Below, one piece after another: positions 15,969 to 23,753 of a DNA stretch of 48,491 nucleotides. Each line of letters opens with the position of its first letter. Within the stretch, counting starts at the first letter, position 1. Source of the DNA: an uncultured candidate division WPS-2 bacterium (lineage in GTDB: Bacteria > Vulcanimicrobiota > Vulcanimicrobiia > Vulcanimicrobiales > Vulcanimicrobiaceae); contig CALEYW010000079.1 in NCBI GenBank assembly GCA_937927945.1, positions 1-48,491 on the forward strand. The letters are read 5' to 3'. The translations under genes and the position numbers were made by a program. The notes beneath the pieces were generated by a model. That model worked only from the letters and a program-made list of their open reading frames with translations. It had not been told where the DNA came from and did no database searches.

Positions 15969-17510
15969 CTAGGCCTTCTTGACCGGCGCCTTCTTGGGCG
16001 CGGGTTTCTGCTGACGGTCGATCGCGTCGATCAGCGACTTGATCTGATTCGCGGCCTGAGACTTCGGCGGAACGTAGGACAGCAGCTTCTGATACGCCGC
16101 CTTCGCCTTGCCGGGCTGCTTGGCGCCCTGGTAGCACTGGCCCAGCCCGTACAGAATCGCGGGGTTCTGCCGCGAGAGGTCCGGCGCGCCCTTGTCGAGC
16201 GCGTCGTAGACTTGCGTGCACTCGGTGTAATTGCGGACCTGCAGATCGGCCTGGCCGAGGCCCAGCAGCGCGTCGGGCGTGTGCTGCAGGTTGTAGCTCG
16301 ACTTGTACTCGTCGCGCGCCTTGTCGAACTGCTTGTTCGCCGCGTACGACGCGCCCAGCAGCAGGTGCGCACGCGGGTCGTTCTGCGCGATCTCGGTGAC
16401 GCGCTTGAATTGTTCGATCGCCTTGGGAATCTGGTTTTGGCCGGCATAGAGCTGGCCGAGCCGCGCGAGCGCGTCGACTTGGTCGCGATTCGGGCCGGCA
16501 CCCGCGACGAATTCCCGCTCGGCGCCCGCTTTATCGTTCTTCGACAAGAGATATTCGCCGTACGCCGTGTGCCCGCTCATCACGTTGGGAAACTGCGTGA
16601 TCGCGCGCTGGTAGGCGGCGCTCGCCTCGGCATCCATCTTTTCATTCGCGTAGAGGATGGCTTCTTGATCGATCACCGCGACCTTGTCGTTGGGATCGAC
16701 CTGGAGCGTGAAGATCTGCTCGTAGGTGGTAATCGCGTCTTTGACGTTGTGCTGCGAGGCCTCGACACGCGCCTTACCGACGAGCGCCTCGACGCTGGTC
16801 GGATCGATCGCGACGGCGCGATCGAAGAGCTGCGCAGCAAGCGCGACCGCTTTCTGACTCGAGTACGTTTGCGCTTCCAGCAGAATCGGACGCACGTCCT
16901 TGGGGTCGATCTTCGCGGCGCCTTCGAACTGCTGGCGCGCCTCGTCGTACTTGCCCTCGCTCGCGAGAACCTGACCGTACGCGAGGTACGCGTTCTTGTC
17001 GTCTTTGTTGAACGTGAGCGCCCGCTTCGCGATGCGCTCGGCGTCGGCTGGCCGGTTCGTCTGCAGGTACACGTTCGTGAGCGTGCCGAGCACGCCCGGG
17101 TTGGTGGGCTCGAGATTCGCCGCCTGCTCGAGCGACGCGAGTGATTCTTTCTGGTGACCCAGCCCGCCCTGGGCGAGACCGTCGAAGTAGTAGACCTGCG
17201 CCGTCTTCGTCCCGCCCGCCAGCAACTTCTGGGTCAGCGCGACCGCGAGGTCGGGCCGATTGATCTGCAGGTAATCCGCGGCGAGTTCGGTCATCGCGGC
17301 CTTGTCGTTCGGGTCGGTCTTGAGCCGAGCTTCGAGGCGCGGAACGGCCTTGTCGAGCGGTTCCGGAGTCGCGGTCGGCGAGGGTGCCGGCGAGGGCGAC
17401 GTGGTGGCTGCCGGTTTCGCTTTCGCGCCGGCGGCGCCCGGAAGCAGTCCGACCGCCGCAACCAATGCGACGGCCGAGAGCGTGAGCGTGGGGAGGAGAC
17501 GGAGTTGCAT
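15969..17510 (-). CDS. Exported TPR-repeat protein
   Basis: About 513 residues from the ATG at 17510, overlapping the etfA stop as TGATG; a TTG one codon upstream is possible. A signal peptide (~1-29, ending GAAGA) is followed by a Pro/Ser/Thr linker (~33-50) and roughly eleven TPR-like helix pairs (for example NAYLAYGQVLASEGKYDEAR, DALARLGQLYAGQNQIPKA). The C-terminus is Lys/Pro/Ala-rich (APKKAPVKKA). It is probably a periplasmic or outer-membrane scaffold. Being embedded between etfA and an HDAC gene is unusual and gives no clear partner. Confidence 0.85.
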   Translation of the reverse strand: MQLRLLPTLTLSAVALVAAVGLLPGAAGAKAKPAATTSPSPAPSPTATPEPLDKAVPRLEARLKTDPNDKAAMTELAADYLQINRPDLAVALTQKLLAGGTKTAQVYYFDGLAQGGLGHQKESLASLEQAANLEPTNPGVLGTLTNVYLQTNRPADAERIAKRALTFNKDDKNAYLAYGQVLASEGKYDEARQQFEGAAKIDPKDVRPILLEAQTYSSQKAVALAAQLFDRAVAIDPTSVEALVGKARVEASQHNVKDAITTYEQIFTLQVDPNDKVAVIDQEAILYANEKMDAEASAAYQRAITQFPNVMSGHTAYGEYLLSKNDKAGAEREFVAGAGPNRDQVDALARLGQLYAGQNQIPKAIEQFKRVTEIAQNDPRAHLLLGASYAANKQFDKARDEYKSSYNLQHTPDALLGLGQADLQVRNYTECTQVYDALDKGAPDLSRQNPAILYGLGQCYQGAKQPGKAKAAYQKLLSYVPPKSQAANQIKSLIDAIDRQQKPAPKKAPVKKA

Positions 17511-18481
17511 CAAGCGTGAGCGGCTTTCGCGTCGCGGACGAGGTTCGTCAAAGCCGGAACGATGGCGAACGCATCTCCCACGACAAGGAGATCGGCGAAA
17601 TCGGCGATTGGTGCGTTGGCATCCTTGTTGATCGCGACGATCGTCTCGGACGTGCGCATGCCGACCTTGTGTTGGATCGCGCCGGAGATTCCGACCGCGA
17701 TGTAGAGCGGAGGGCTGACGGTTTTGCCCGTCTGCCCGACTTGGTGACCGTGAGAGACCCAGCCGGCATCGACCGCCGCCCGAGAGGCGCCCACCGCGCC
17801 GCCGAACGCTTCGGCGAGTTCGTGGAGGATCGTGGTGAACGGTTCCGGACCGCCCATGCCGCGACCGCCGCTGACGACAACCGAGGCCTCTTCGACGCCC
17901 AGCTCCGCAGCCGCTTCCTCGACCTCGTCCTCGACGGTAATCGTAGAGGCCTTGCCGTTCGACGCAAGTTGAACGATCTCACCGGCCCCGGAAGTTTCCT
18001 TGGCCGTAAAAACATTGGGCCGGATCGCGGCGACGCCGAAGTCGCCCTCGAACGCGCAGGTCGTGATGACCAGTCCACCCAGCTTGGGCATGATTGCCGC
18101 GACCGCACCATCGGTCGTGAAATCCACCACGTCGGCGTTGACGCCGCAGTCGATGCGCGCCGCGAAGCGCGCCCCGATATCCCGGCCGAGCATCGTGTTG
18201 CCAACCAGGACGAGCGCGTTTCCGGCTCCTTTGGCGACCGACTCGAGTGCATCGACAGCACCGTCCAGAAAACGATCTTCTTCCGAGACGTGGATCTGAT
18301 CGACCGGGTATTTCTTGAGCGTCTCGGCGGCGCTTCCCGCACCGGGACCGACGATGACGGCGTGCACCTTGCCGCCGAGCCGCTCGGCGAGCGCGCGTGC
18401 CTGGGTGGCGGCTTCGAGCGAGACGCGGCGCACCGCACCATGCTTGTGCTCGACGAAAGCAATGACGTTCTGAATCGCCAT
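17510..18481 (-). CDS. etfA: Electron transfer flavoprotein, alpha subunit
   Basis: 323 residues from the ATG at 18481, which overlaps the etfB stop by one base (TAATG). The N-domain (~1-190) has the ETF fold. The C-terminal FAD domain has VVSGGRGMGG, GASRAAVDAGW, GQTGKTVSPPLYIAVGISG, AIQHKVGM and AINKDANAPI, all standard FAD-binding segments. ETF accepts electrons from acyl-CoA and other dehydrogenases and passes them to the quinone pool through ETF-QO. No acyl-CoA dehydrogenase or ETF-QO lies in the window. A TetR-type palindrome upstream of etfB fits control by a fatty-acid regulator. Confidence 0.96.
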   Translation of the reverse strand: MAIQNVIAFVEHKHGAVRRVSLEAATQARALAERLGGKVHAVIVGPGAGSAAETLKKYPVDQIHVSEEDRFLDGAVDALESVAKGAGNALVLVGNTMLGRDIGARFAARIDCGVNADVVDFTTDGAVAAIMPKLGGLVITTCAFEGDFGVAAIRPNVFTAKETSGAGEIVQLASNGKASTITVEDEVEEAAAELGVEEASVVVSGGRGMGGPEPFTTILHELAEAFGGAVGASRAAVDAGWVSHGHQVGQTGKTVSPPLYIAVGISGAIQHKVGMRTSETIVAINKDANAPIADFADLLVVGDAFAIVPALTNLVRDAKAAHA

Positions 18482-19269
18482 TACAGGAACTTTCTCTCTT
18501 TCAAGAAGTCGACGATCTGCTTTGCGCCGTCGTCGCCGTCCGCGGCCGTGACGACGCGGCCCTTGCCGCGTACGGGCGGCGTGGCGAGGTTGATCAGCTT
18601 CGCCTTCGCGCCGTCGGTACCGACGGCGACGGTGAGTGCGAGATCCGCGGCGGCGAGCTGCTTGATCTCCTTTTTCTTCGCGCCCATGATGCCTTTGAGC
18701 GAGGCATAGCGCGGCTCGTTGGCCGACTTCGTCACGCTCACGAGCGCCGGAAGCGGCGCGGAGATCGTCATGTAGCCGTTGTCGGTCTCGCGCTGCACGC
18801 GGACCCGTCCGTCGGCCACCTCGATCGTGCGCGCGTAGGTGAGCCCGGGAATGCCGAGTTTCTCGGCCAGCATGCCCGGCAGGTCGCCGCTGATCGCGTC
18901 GGTCGATTGCGTTCCCGCGATGACGAGATCCGCATTCTGCTGCTTGATCGCTGCTGCCAGGGCGACGGACGTACCCCAGAGATCGCATCCGGCGAGCGTG
19001 TCGTCGGAGATCATCACCGCGTCGTCGGCGCCCATCGCGAGCGCTTTGCGGACGATCTCTTTTCCGCTGGCGGGGGTCATCGAAACGATGGTCACCGTAG
19101 AACCATCGTTGAGCTTTTCTTTCAGCTGCAGGGCCGCTTCGATCGCGTACTCGTCGAACGGGTTGAGCACCGTTTCGACGCCGGTGCGGACGAGGCGCTT
19201 CGTGGCCGGATCGATACGCTTGTCGGCGTTCGTATCGGGGACGAGCTTGACGGTAACGAGGATCTTCAG
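18481..19269 (-). CDS. etfB: Electron transfer flavoprotein, beta subunit
   Basis: 262 residues if started at CTG 19269, which gives the family N-terminus KILVTVKLVPDTNADKR and has GGAGG (19278-19282) eight bases upstream. A GTG at 19290 would add seven residues but sits on the wrong side of that ribosome-binding site. Family landmarks are VLNPFDEYAIEAAL, GADDAVMISDD, AGTQSTDAISGDLPGMLAE and the EPRYASLKGIMGAKKK signature, which contacts AMP/FAD and dehydrogenases. It is the first gene of a six-gene overlapping operon (etfB-etfA-TPR-HDAC-mauE-tlpA). Confidence 0.94.
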   Translation of the reverse strand: MKILVTVKLVPDTNADKRIDPATKRLVRTGVETVLNPFDEYAIEAALQLKEKLNDGSTVTIVSMTPASGKEIVRKALAMGADDAVMISDDTLAGCDLWGTSVALAAAIKQQNADLVIAGTQSTDAISGDLPGMLAEKLGIPGLTYARTIEVADGRVRVQRETDNGYMTISAPLPALVSVTKSANEPRYASLKGIMGAKKKEIKQLAAADLALTVAVGTDGAKAKLINLATPPVRGKGRVVTAADGDDGAKQIVDFLKERKFL

Positions 19270-19372
19270 CGCGCAAACCTCCGGACGCACGAAACCCGGC
19301 TCGCTCGCCGGGCTCGTCGGGAACAGGTGGGCTTTCGCGAAGGAACCCTCTCGGGCCTTCCACCGTATAAAA

Positions 19373-19384
19373 CTAACCGGTTAG
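19373..19384 (-). promoter_or_regulatory. TetR-type palindromic operator in the etfB promoter
   Basis: A perfect 12-bp palindrome, CTAACCGGTTAG, lies about 105 bases upstream of the etfB start, directly next to a TTTTATAC stretch that could be the -10 region on the minus strand. Sequences of the form ACTAACCGGTTAGT are typical sites of TetR-family repressors of fatty-acid and acyl-CoA metabolism. No TetR gene is in the window, so the regulator must be encoded elsewhere. The rest of the 165-base gap to the hydrolase gene shows nothing else. Confidence 0.55.
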
Positions 19385-19434
19385 ATTTTCCCGGTCAGGC
19401 CGTACTGCGAACCCCCGCGGTCGCGCGCGCGCCC

Positions 19435-21357
19435 TCAGCGCGAAGCGCCGACCCCTGCCCACAGTTCGACGGCGCGGGCCCGCAACGCCGGCGCGTCTTC
19501 CTCGAGCAGGTAGCCGGCGCGCACCAGCACCGCGGTAGCGCCGTCGTAGGCGCGCAGGTACGCGTCGCGATCGGCGTAGCGCTCTTCGATCGACCGGCGC
19601 GGATCGTTCGCCGCGAGGCGCTGCGCTCGCGTGAGGGCGAACGGTACGAAGGACCCGTAGAAGTCGACCAGCCGGTCGCCGAAGCCGGTAGACGGCGCGC
19701 GCAGGTTCCAGCCGGTGTACGTCGCCAGCGGCACGGCGACTTCGGGGAGGCGCAGTCCGCCGAGGTCAATTCCGTCGGCATCAACGCGCGGCACGAGGGT
19801 CGCGTACGGTGCCCCGATCCCCGGCGGCTCGCGCGTGTCGATCCCGGCGCTCCACAGCGGTCCGAAATCGTAGCGCCACGTACGATGCAGCGCGACCGGC
19901 GTGGGCGGGGTCACGCCCGGGATCGCCGGGAACGTCCACGCCTCCGGCGCGACGAGCGTGCCGTCCGCGACGCGGGGATAGCGGCTCGCCGGCGGCGGCG
20001 TTCCCGTGCGCACCCACGCGTCGAGCCGCAGCAGCAGCGCGCGCTCCAGCCAGCGATAGTCGAGCGGATCGGTACGCCCGCGCATCCCTTCGCGCAGAGC
20101 CGGCGCGAGGTTCGGGATGTGCATCCCGCCGGCGACCGCGTAGAAGCGGACGTTTCGCGGGAGCGTGACGTCGTGCGTGCCGTCATCGCTCGCCGTCATC
20201 AGCGACGCCGTGCGGCCCCAATACTCGTGCGACGTGACGATGTCGATGACTTTGAGGCCGGCGGGCAGCGGCCACTCGGCCTCATGGAACGGCGGAACAT
20301 CGGTCGGGTAGAAGAACGACGAGAACGCCGCCGCGTCGCGCGACGGCTGCGCGAAGCGATGGTCGAACGAGCCCAGCGACGGGCCGCTGACGACCGGCAC
20401 GACGGCGTCGAACACCGGCCGTCCGCCTTCGTCGGTGTCGAAGCCGCGCTGCACGAACGTGCGCAGCACGCGTCCACTCTGCGAGATGCCGAAGCCGTAC
20501 GCTCGCGCAACGTGCAACGGCGCCGACGGATCGTGCTTCAGATAGGATACGGTGTCGCGCACCGCGGCGAGACCCAGTCCGACGACGGCCGGATCGATCG
20601 CACGGTACACGAGCTCGTAGATCCGGCCGGGGACGAAACCGCCGTCGAGCACGATCGAAGCGCCGCCGTTCTTGAAATGCCAGCGCTCACGGGGGATCGT
20701 GCGGCGTGCGGCGAGCACGTCGTCGCGTTCGGTGAGGACGTTCTGGGCATCGCTCTCGCTCGCGAGGGCGTACGGGACGTGATCGCGGTCCGCCACGCCG
20801 TGTTCACCGCTGGGCGCGTCGACGTGGAAGTCGCTGCGCACGAGACCGGTGATCCGTTTCCCGCCCTCGGTTGCAACCGGGGCGGCGAGCCGCAGCAGCC
20901 CGGGTTGGCGTGCCACGTCCCACTGCCAACCGATGACCACGACGCTGAAGCCGTGCCGCATCAGGAACCCGTCGCCCAGATCGTCGGGAACCGTGGCCTC
21001 GCGCGAAAAGCGGCCGCGGTTGAGCGCGAGCGCCATTGCGCCGCCGCGGTTCGGAATGTCGATGACCGCCGTGCCGTTCGACCGCGCGCGATCCACCGGC
21101 GCCACGATGACGACGTCGGCCGAGGATTCCACCTCGCCGTTCGCGTCGCGCGGCGCGAGCGTCAGGTCGACGATGCTGCGGTTCGCATCGGTTCCCGGCC
21201 GGTCGGCGAACCGCAACGTGCCGACGATCTTCTCGTAGCCGTAGGCCATCGGGGTGCGCGAGACGACCGTGAAGCCGGTGACGCGCGCCTGCGCGGGAAG
21301 GGCCGCACACGCAAGCAGTGCCAGCGTGGCGATGAGGAGGCGGGCCGGATGAACCAC
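19435..21357 (-). CDS. Exported alpha/beta hydrolase-domain protein
   Basis: 640 residues from a GTG at 21357. The signal peptide is at ~1-24 (ending AQA). The protein resembles the large Abhydrolase_10-type secreted proteins. The likely nucleophile lies in FGISQSGRVLRTF (G-x-S-x-S-G) near residue 300, and a His is available in SHEYWGRTASL or AGGMHIPNLAP downstream. The substrate is unknown. It has its own promoter region upstream, next to the interrupted tRNA gene on the same strand, and is not obviously coupled to the etf operon, which lies 165 bases downstream behind its own operator. Confidence 0.8.
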   Translation of the reverse strand: MVHPARLLIATLALLACAALPAQARVTGFTVVSRTPMAYGYEKIVGTLRFADRPGTDANRSIVDLTLAPRDANGEVESSADVVIVAPVDRARSNGTAVIDIPNRGGAMALALNRGRFSREATVPDDLGDGFLMRHGFSVVVIGWQWDVARQPGLLRLAAPVATEGGKRITGLVRSDFHVDAPSGEHGVADRDHVPYALASESDAQNVLTERDDVLAARRTIPRERWHFKNGGASIVLDGGFVPGRIYELVYRAIDPAVVGLGLAAVRDTVSYLKHDPSAPLHVARAYGFGISQSGRVLRTFVQRGFDTDEGGRPVFDAVVPVVSGPSLGSFDHRFAQPSRDAAAFSSFFYPTDVPPFHEAEWPLPAGLKVIDIVTSHEYWGRTASLMTASDDGTHDVTLPRNVRFYAVAGGMHIPNLAPALREGMRGRTDPLDYRWLERALLLRLDAWVRTGTPPPASRYPRVADGTLVAPEAWTFPAIPGVTPPTPVALHRTWRYDFGPLWSAGIDTREPPGIGAPYATLVPRVDADGIDLGGLRLPEVAVPLATYTGWNLRAPSTGFGDRLVDFYGSFVPFALTRAQRLAANDPRRSIEERYADRDAYLRAYDGATAVLVRAGYLLEEDAPALRARAVELWAGVGASR

Positions 21358-21412
21358 GCGCGTCCTTTCGCGAGGAAGCGGGCGTTCACCGCGTATCCGC
21401 GTGCGGGTCGAC

Positions 21413-21759
21413 TGGTGGGATGACCGGGGCTCGAACCCGGACGCCGTTTTACCGGCTGCAGATTTTCACACCACTTCGGCTTTCGCCGCCGGAATTTTTC
21501 CGTTCGTGGTCCGGACTGTGCCTTGACCGTGCGGGCCCGGTGACGGCGCATTGGCCGTCGCCGAACCCGTGTAGGCCGCGCCCGTCCAGTCTCTACACCT
21601 TCGAAGCGACGACGCTCGCGCGGCGTCGCTTCGCTTGGCTCGGCGTTGTCGTGCAGCGTGCGACGAGTTCACCGACTTTGAGCGCATCCCGGCCGGAGTT
21701 TCCCATCGGCCGGCTCATGATCACAAGTCTGCTGTGTCTACCGATTCCACCATCATCCC
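21413..21759 (-). tRNA. trnL: tRNA-Leu(UAA), interrupted by a group I intron
   Basis: Exon 1 is 21725-21759 and exon 2 is 21413-21466 (35 + 54 = 89 nt spliced, CCA encoded). The spliced RNA pairs GGGATGA with TCATCCC in the acceptor stem and GCAGA with TCTGC in the anticodon stem. The anticodon loop is CTTAAAA, giving anticodon UAA. A class II variable arm (GCCG/CGGC) and a T arm containing GTTCGAG are present. TGGTGGAATCGGTAGACAC is the normal Leu D-arm region. Without removing the insert no functional anticodon loop exists, which is why simple reading suggests odd anticodons. The insert sits between U34 and A35. Confidence 0.93.
21467..21724 (-). ncRNA. Group I self-splicing intron (IC3-like) in the tRNA-Leu(UAA) anticodon loop
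   Basis: 258 nt. Exon 1 ends in U and the intron ends in G, as group I splicing requires. P1 pairs exon CUU with intron GAG across an 8-nt loop (21717-21724), the same geometry I recall for the Anabaena intron. Conserved core pieces in order are CTCAAA, GACAACGCCGAGCCAAGC (Q/P4 side), GGTGTAGAGACTGGACGGG (R) and GGCACAGTCC (S). GACTG of R pairs with CAGTC of S to form P7 with its guanosine site. Near the 3' end GGC-GGCGAAAGCC forms a GNRA-capped P9-type hairpin. There is no reading frame for a homing endonuclease. Self-splicing is inferred from the intact core. Confidence 0.9.
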
Positions 21760-21836
21760 GCCGGGCGCGTTCGCCGCGGGCAGCGCCCGCACCGCCCGCC
21801 GTACGCCGTTCCGGCCGAACGTGCCGTGCGCGGCGC

Positions 21837-22772
21837 TCAGCCTTCGGGCAGCGGCGCACCACGGAAGGCGGACGACTTCAGATAGCCGAGCAGCAAGTCG
21901 GCTTCGCTGATCGTGAAGGCGTCGACGTCGAGCAGCCTGCACCCTTCGTCGACCAGGATCAGGCCGGCCGGGAGAATGTCGGCACGCTGCGGACGGATGT
22001 GCGCCAAACGCTTGCGCGCGTCCAGATCGCGTTCGAGCAGTCGCGCGACCAACCGCGCGCAATCCGCCCGCGTCATACGTGTGCCGTCGTGCATCCCGAC
22101 GGCGACCATCGCGGCCGCGGTGAACGCCGTCCCGCCGACGACGATCAGCTCCGTGAACCCGCGAATCCCGGCGAACGGCGCGAGCACGGCGGCGGCGTCC
22201 GTCCGCGCGTCCCGCTCGACGGCACTCCGCTCCGCGTCGTCGAGCGCGCGGGCGCCGAGCAGCGCGGGGTGGCGCTCCGACAAGCGTACGGCACCGATCT
22301 CCAGCGACATCGTTCGCTGCACGGTACCGTTCGCGCGCGCGTGCGCCGGCCGGTCGACGGCAAGTTCGCTGCTGCCGCCGCCGACGTCGAGCACCGCGAG
22401 GGACTGCTCCCCCGAACGCGCGGCCGTCGCACCGAGGAACGAGTACGTCGCTTCTTCTTCTCCACTCAGGACGCGCGGCGCGATTCCCGTCCGCCGGCCG
22501 ACCTCGGCGCCGAACGCCGCGCCGTCGCCCGCGCGCCGTAGCGCGCTCGTCGCGACCGCATCGATGGCGGTCGCCCCACGGCGCCGCGCGATCGCGACGT
22601 AGTCGTCGACCGCGGCCAGCGTCCGCTGGGCGGCGGCGGCGTCGATCGAACCGCGCACGCCGATCCCCGTCCCGATCCGCGTGCCGCGCGACTCTGCGGC
22701 GACGCGCAGTTCCCCGTCGAGCACGAGCAGACGGGTGGAATTCGTCCCGATCGAAACGAGCGCTCGGATCAC
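21837..22772 (-). CDS. Ppx/GppA-family exopolyphosphatase / pppGpp phosphatase
   Basis: 311 residues from a GTG at 22772, giving the family N-terminus ALVSIGTNSTRLLV; an ATG at 22811 would add 13 atypical residues and overlap the divergent HAD gene. The actin-like ATPase motifs are phosphate-1 SIGTNSTRLLV, then VATSALRRAGDG, LSGEEEATYSF, phosphate-2 LDVGGGSSELAV and the adenosine motif IVVGGTAFTAAA. It is the short, single-module form, lacking the C-terminal HD-like part of E. coli Ppx. Such enzymes trim polyphosphate or pppGpp. The tRNA-Leu gene follows 77 bases downstream on the same strand. Confidence 0.88.
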   Translation of the reverse strand: MIRALVSIGTNSTRLLVLDGELRVAAESRGTRIGTGIGVRGSIDAAAAQRTLAAVDDYVAIARRRGATAIDAVATSALRRAGDGAAFGAEVGRRTGIAPRVLSGEEEATYSFLGATAARSGEQSLAVLDVGGGSSELAVDRPAHARANGTVQRTMSLEIGAVRLSERHPALLGARALDDAERSAVERDARTDAAAVLAPFAGIRGFTELIVVGGTAFTAAAMVAVGMHDGTRMTRADCARLVARLLERDLDARKRLAHIRPQRADILPAGLILVDEGCRLLDVDAFTISEADLLLGYLKSSAFRGAPLPEG

Positions 22773-22809
22773 CGGCGGGCCGTTCGCGCGCCGACGCGAA
22801 CCGACCCGC

Positions 22810-23493
22810 ATGGCGCGCAGGGTTCCCGCGATGCTGTTCGACCTCGACGGAACGCTCGTCGATTCGGTGTACCAGCACGTCGGCGCGTGGCACGACGCTC
22901 TGCGGTCGGCCGGATTGAGCCTGTCATTTTGGCGCATCCATCGCAAGATCGGGATGAGCGGCGGTCTTTTCGTGCGCGGCTTGATGCGGGAGCTCGGCCG
23001 TGAGGTCGACGCGGCGACGCTGGCCGACCTGCGCCGGCGGCATGCCGCCGCGTATGCCGAACGCTTTCACGAAGTCGTACCGCTCCCGGGAACCGGCGAG
23101 CTGCTGGCCGGCCTGACCGCGCTCGGCGCTCCGTGGGCGATCGCGACCAGCGGAATGCGTGCGGTAGCGCACCGGACGCTGGCACTGCTCGAGATTCCGG
23201 CGCACGTCCCGATCGTCACCCGCGACGACGTCGCGCACGCCAAGCCCGACCCCGACCTCTTCATCGCTGCAGCCGAAAAACTCGGTGTCCCCATCGTACA
23301 CAGCATCGTGGTGGGCGACTCGGTCTGGGATCTGCTCGCCGCCCGCCGGGCCGGCGCGCTGGGCGTGGGCCTCCTCTCGGGCGGCTACGGCGGCGACGAG
23401 CTGCAAAGCGCGGGAGCCTATCGCGTCTACGCCGACCCGGCCGATCTTCTCGCGCACCTCGACGAAGTGGGGATCCGGGACCCGGACGCCTGA
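22810..23493 (+). CDS. HAD-superfamily phosphatase (beta-phosphoglucomutase/PGP-like)
   Basis: 227 residues from the ATG at 22810 (ATG at 22831 is possible). Motif I is FDLDGTLVDS with nucleophile and acid Asp. A helical cap (~25-85) follows, then motif II ATSG, motif III Lys in HAKPDPDLF and motif IV GDSVWDLLAA. The substrate cannot be read from sequence; members act on sugar phosphates, phosphoglycolate or nucleotides. It is divergent from the Ppx/GppA gene, sharing a start region of only a few dozen bases. Confidence 0.88.
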   Translation: MARRVPAMLFDLDGTLVDSVYQHVGAWHDALRSAGLSLSFWRIHRKIGMSGGLFVRGLMRELGREVDAATLADLRRRHAAAYAERFHEVVPLPGTGELLAGLTALGAPWAIATSGMRAVAHRTLALLEIPAHVPIVTRDDVAHAKPDPDLFIAAAEKLGVPIVHSIVVGDSVWDLLAARRAGALGVGLLSGGYGGDELQSAGAYRVYADPADLLAHLDEVGIRDPDA

Positions 23494-23566
23494 GCTCGTC
23501 GAAGCGCGCCACGCTCAAAACTTCGTGCGATCCCGCGCACTTGACACGAACTTTACCGCCGCTCGG

Positions 23567-23594
23567 TTGATTCTTCACCGGGAGAGCGCATAGT
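23567..23594 (+). promoter_or_regulatory. Sigma-70-like promoter of DUF4382 cassette copy 2
   Basis: TTGATT (23567-23572) and CATAGT (23589-23594) are separated by 16 bases. The GCATAGTG context is shared with the copy-1 promoter. A second TTGACA at 23541-23546 has no matching -10 at normal distance. Confidence 0.55.
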
Positions 23595-23753
23595 GTGATG
23601 TACGCCGACAAACGCCCGTCGACGTTGCTATACGGGGTGAGGGCGATTTCCCACGGTACGTTCGCCGGTCGGTTTACCGATCCGGCGACGGGCTCGCGCA
23701 CGCGGGCTCTCGGCGGTCTCGCACCGTCGCCGTTTCATCGAGGGCCATCACGG
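23595..23753 (+). ncRNA. Structured 5' leader, copy 2, conserved with the copy-1 leader
   Basis: About 155 nt between the promoter and the ATG. Shared blocks with copy 1 include CCCACGGTACG, GGGCTCGCGC, GCTCTCGGCGGT and GCACCGTCGCCGTTTC. Hairpin A (23663-23687) is CGCCGG-TCGG / CCGA-CCGGCG with loop TTTA. Hairpin B (23692-23707) pairs GCUCGC with GCGGGC. Hairpin C lies at 23711-23732. Compared with copy 1, hairpin A changes nearly every pair but keeps the stem, and hairpin B changes an A-U to a G-U pair. A Shine-Dalgarno-like GAGGG (23740-23744) lies nine bases before the ATG, where a switch could hide it. Confidence 0.62.

Noticed and set aside
18907..21423. 838-residue open frame on the plus strand across etfB and the hydrolase gene
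   Set aside because: Antisense shadow. It crosses an operator and two well-supported minus-strand genes and has no recognisable domain.
21719..21759. The 5' half of the interrupted tRNA read as a contiguous tRNA with anticodon UGU or GUG
   Set aside because: No 3' half follows directly. Removing 21467-21724 restores a full class II tRNA with anticodon UAA, and the insert carries a group I core.
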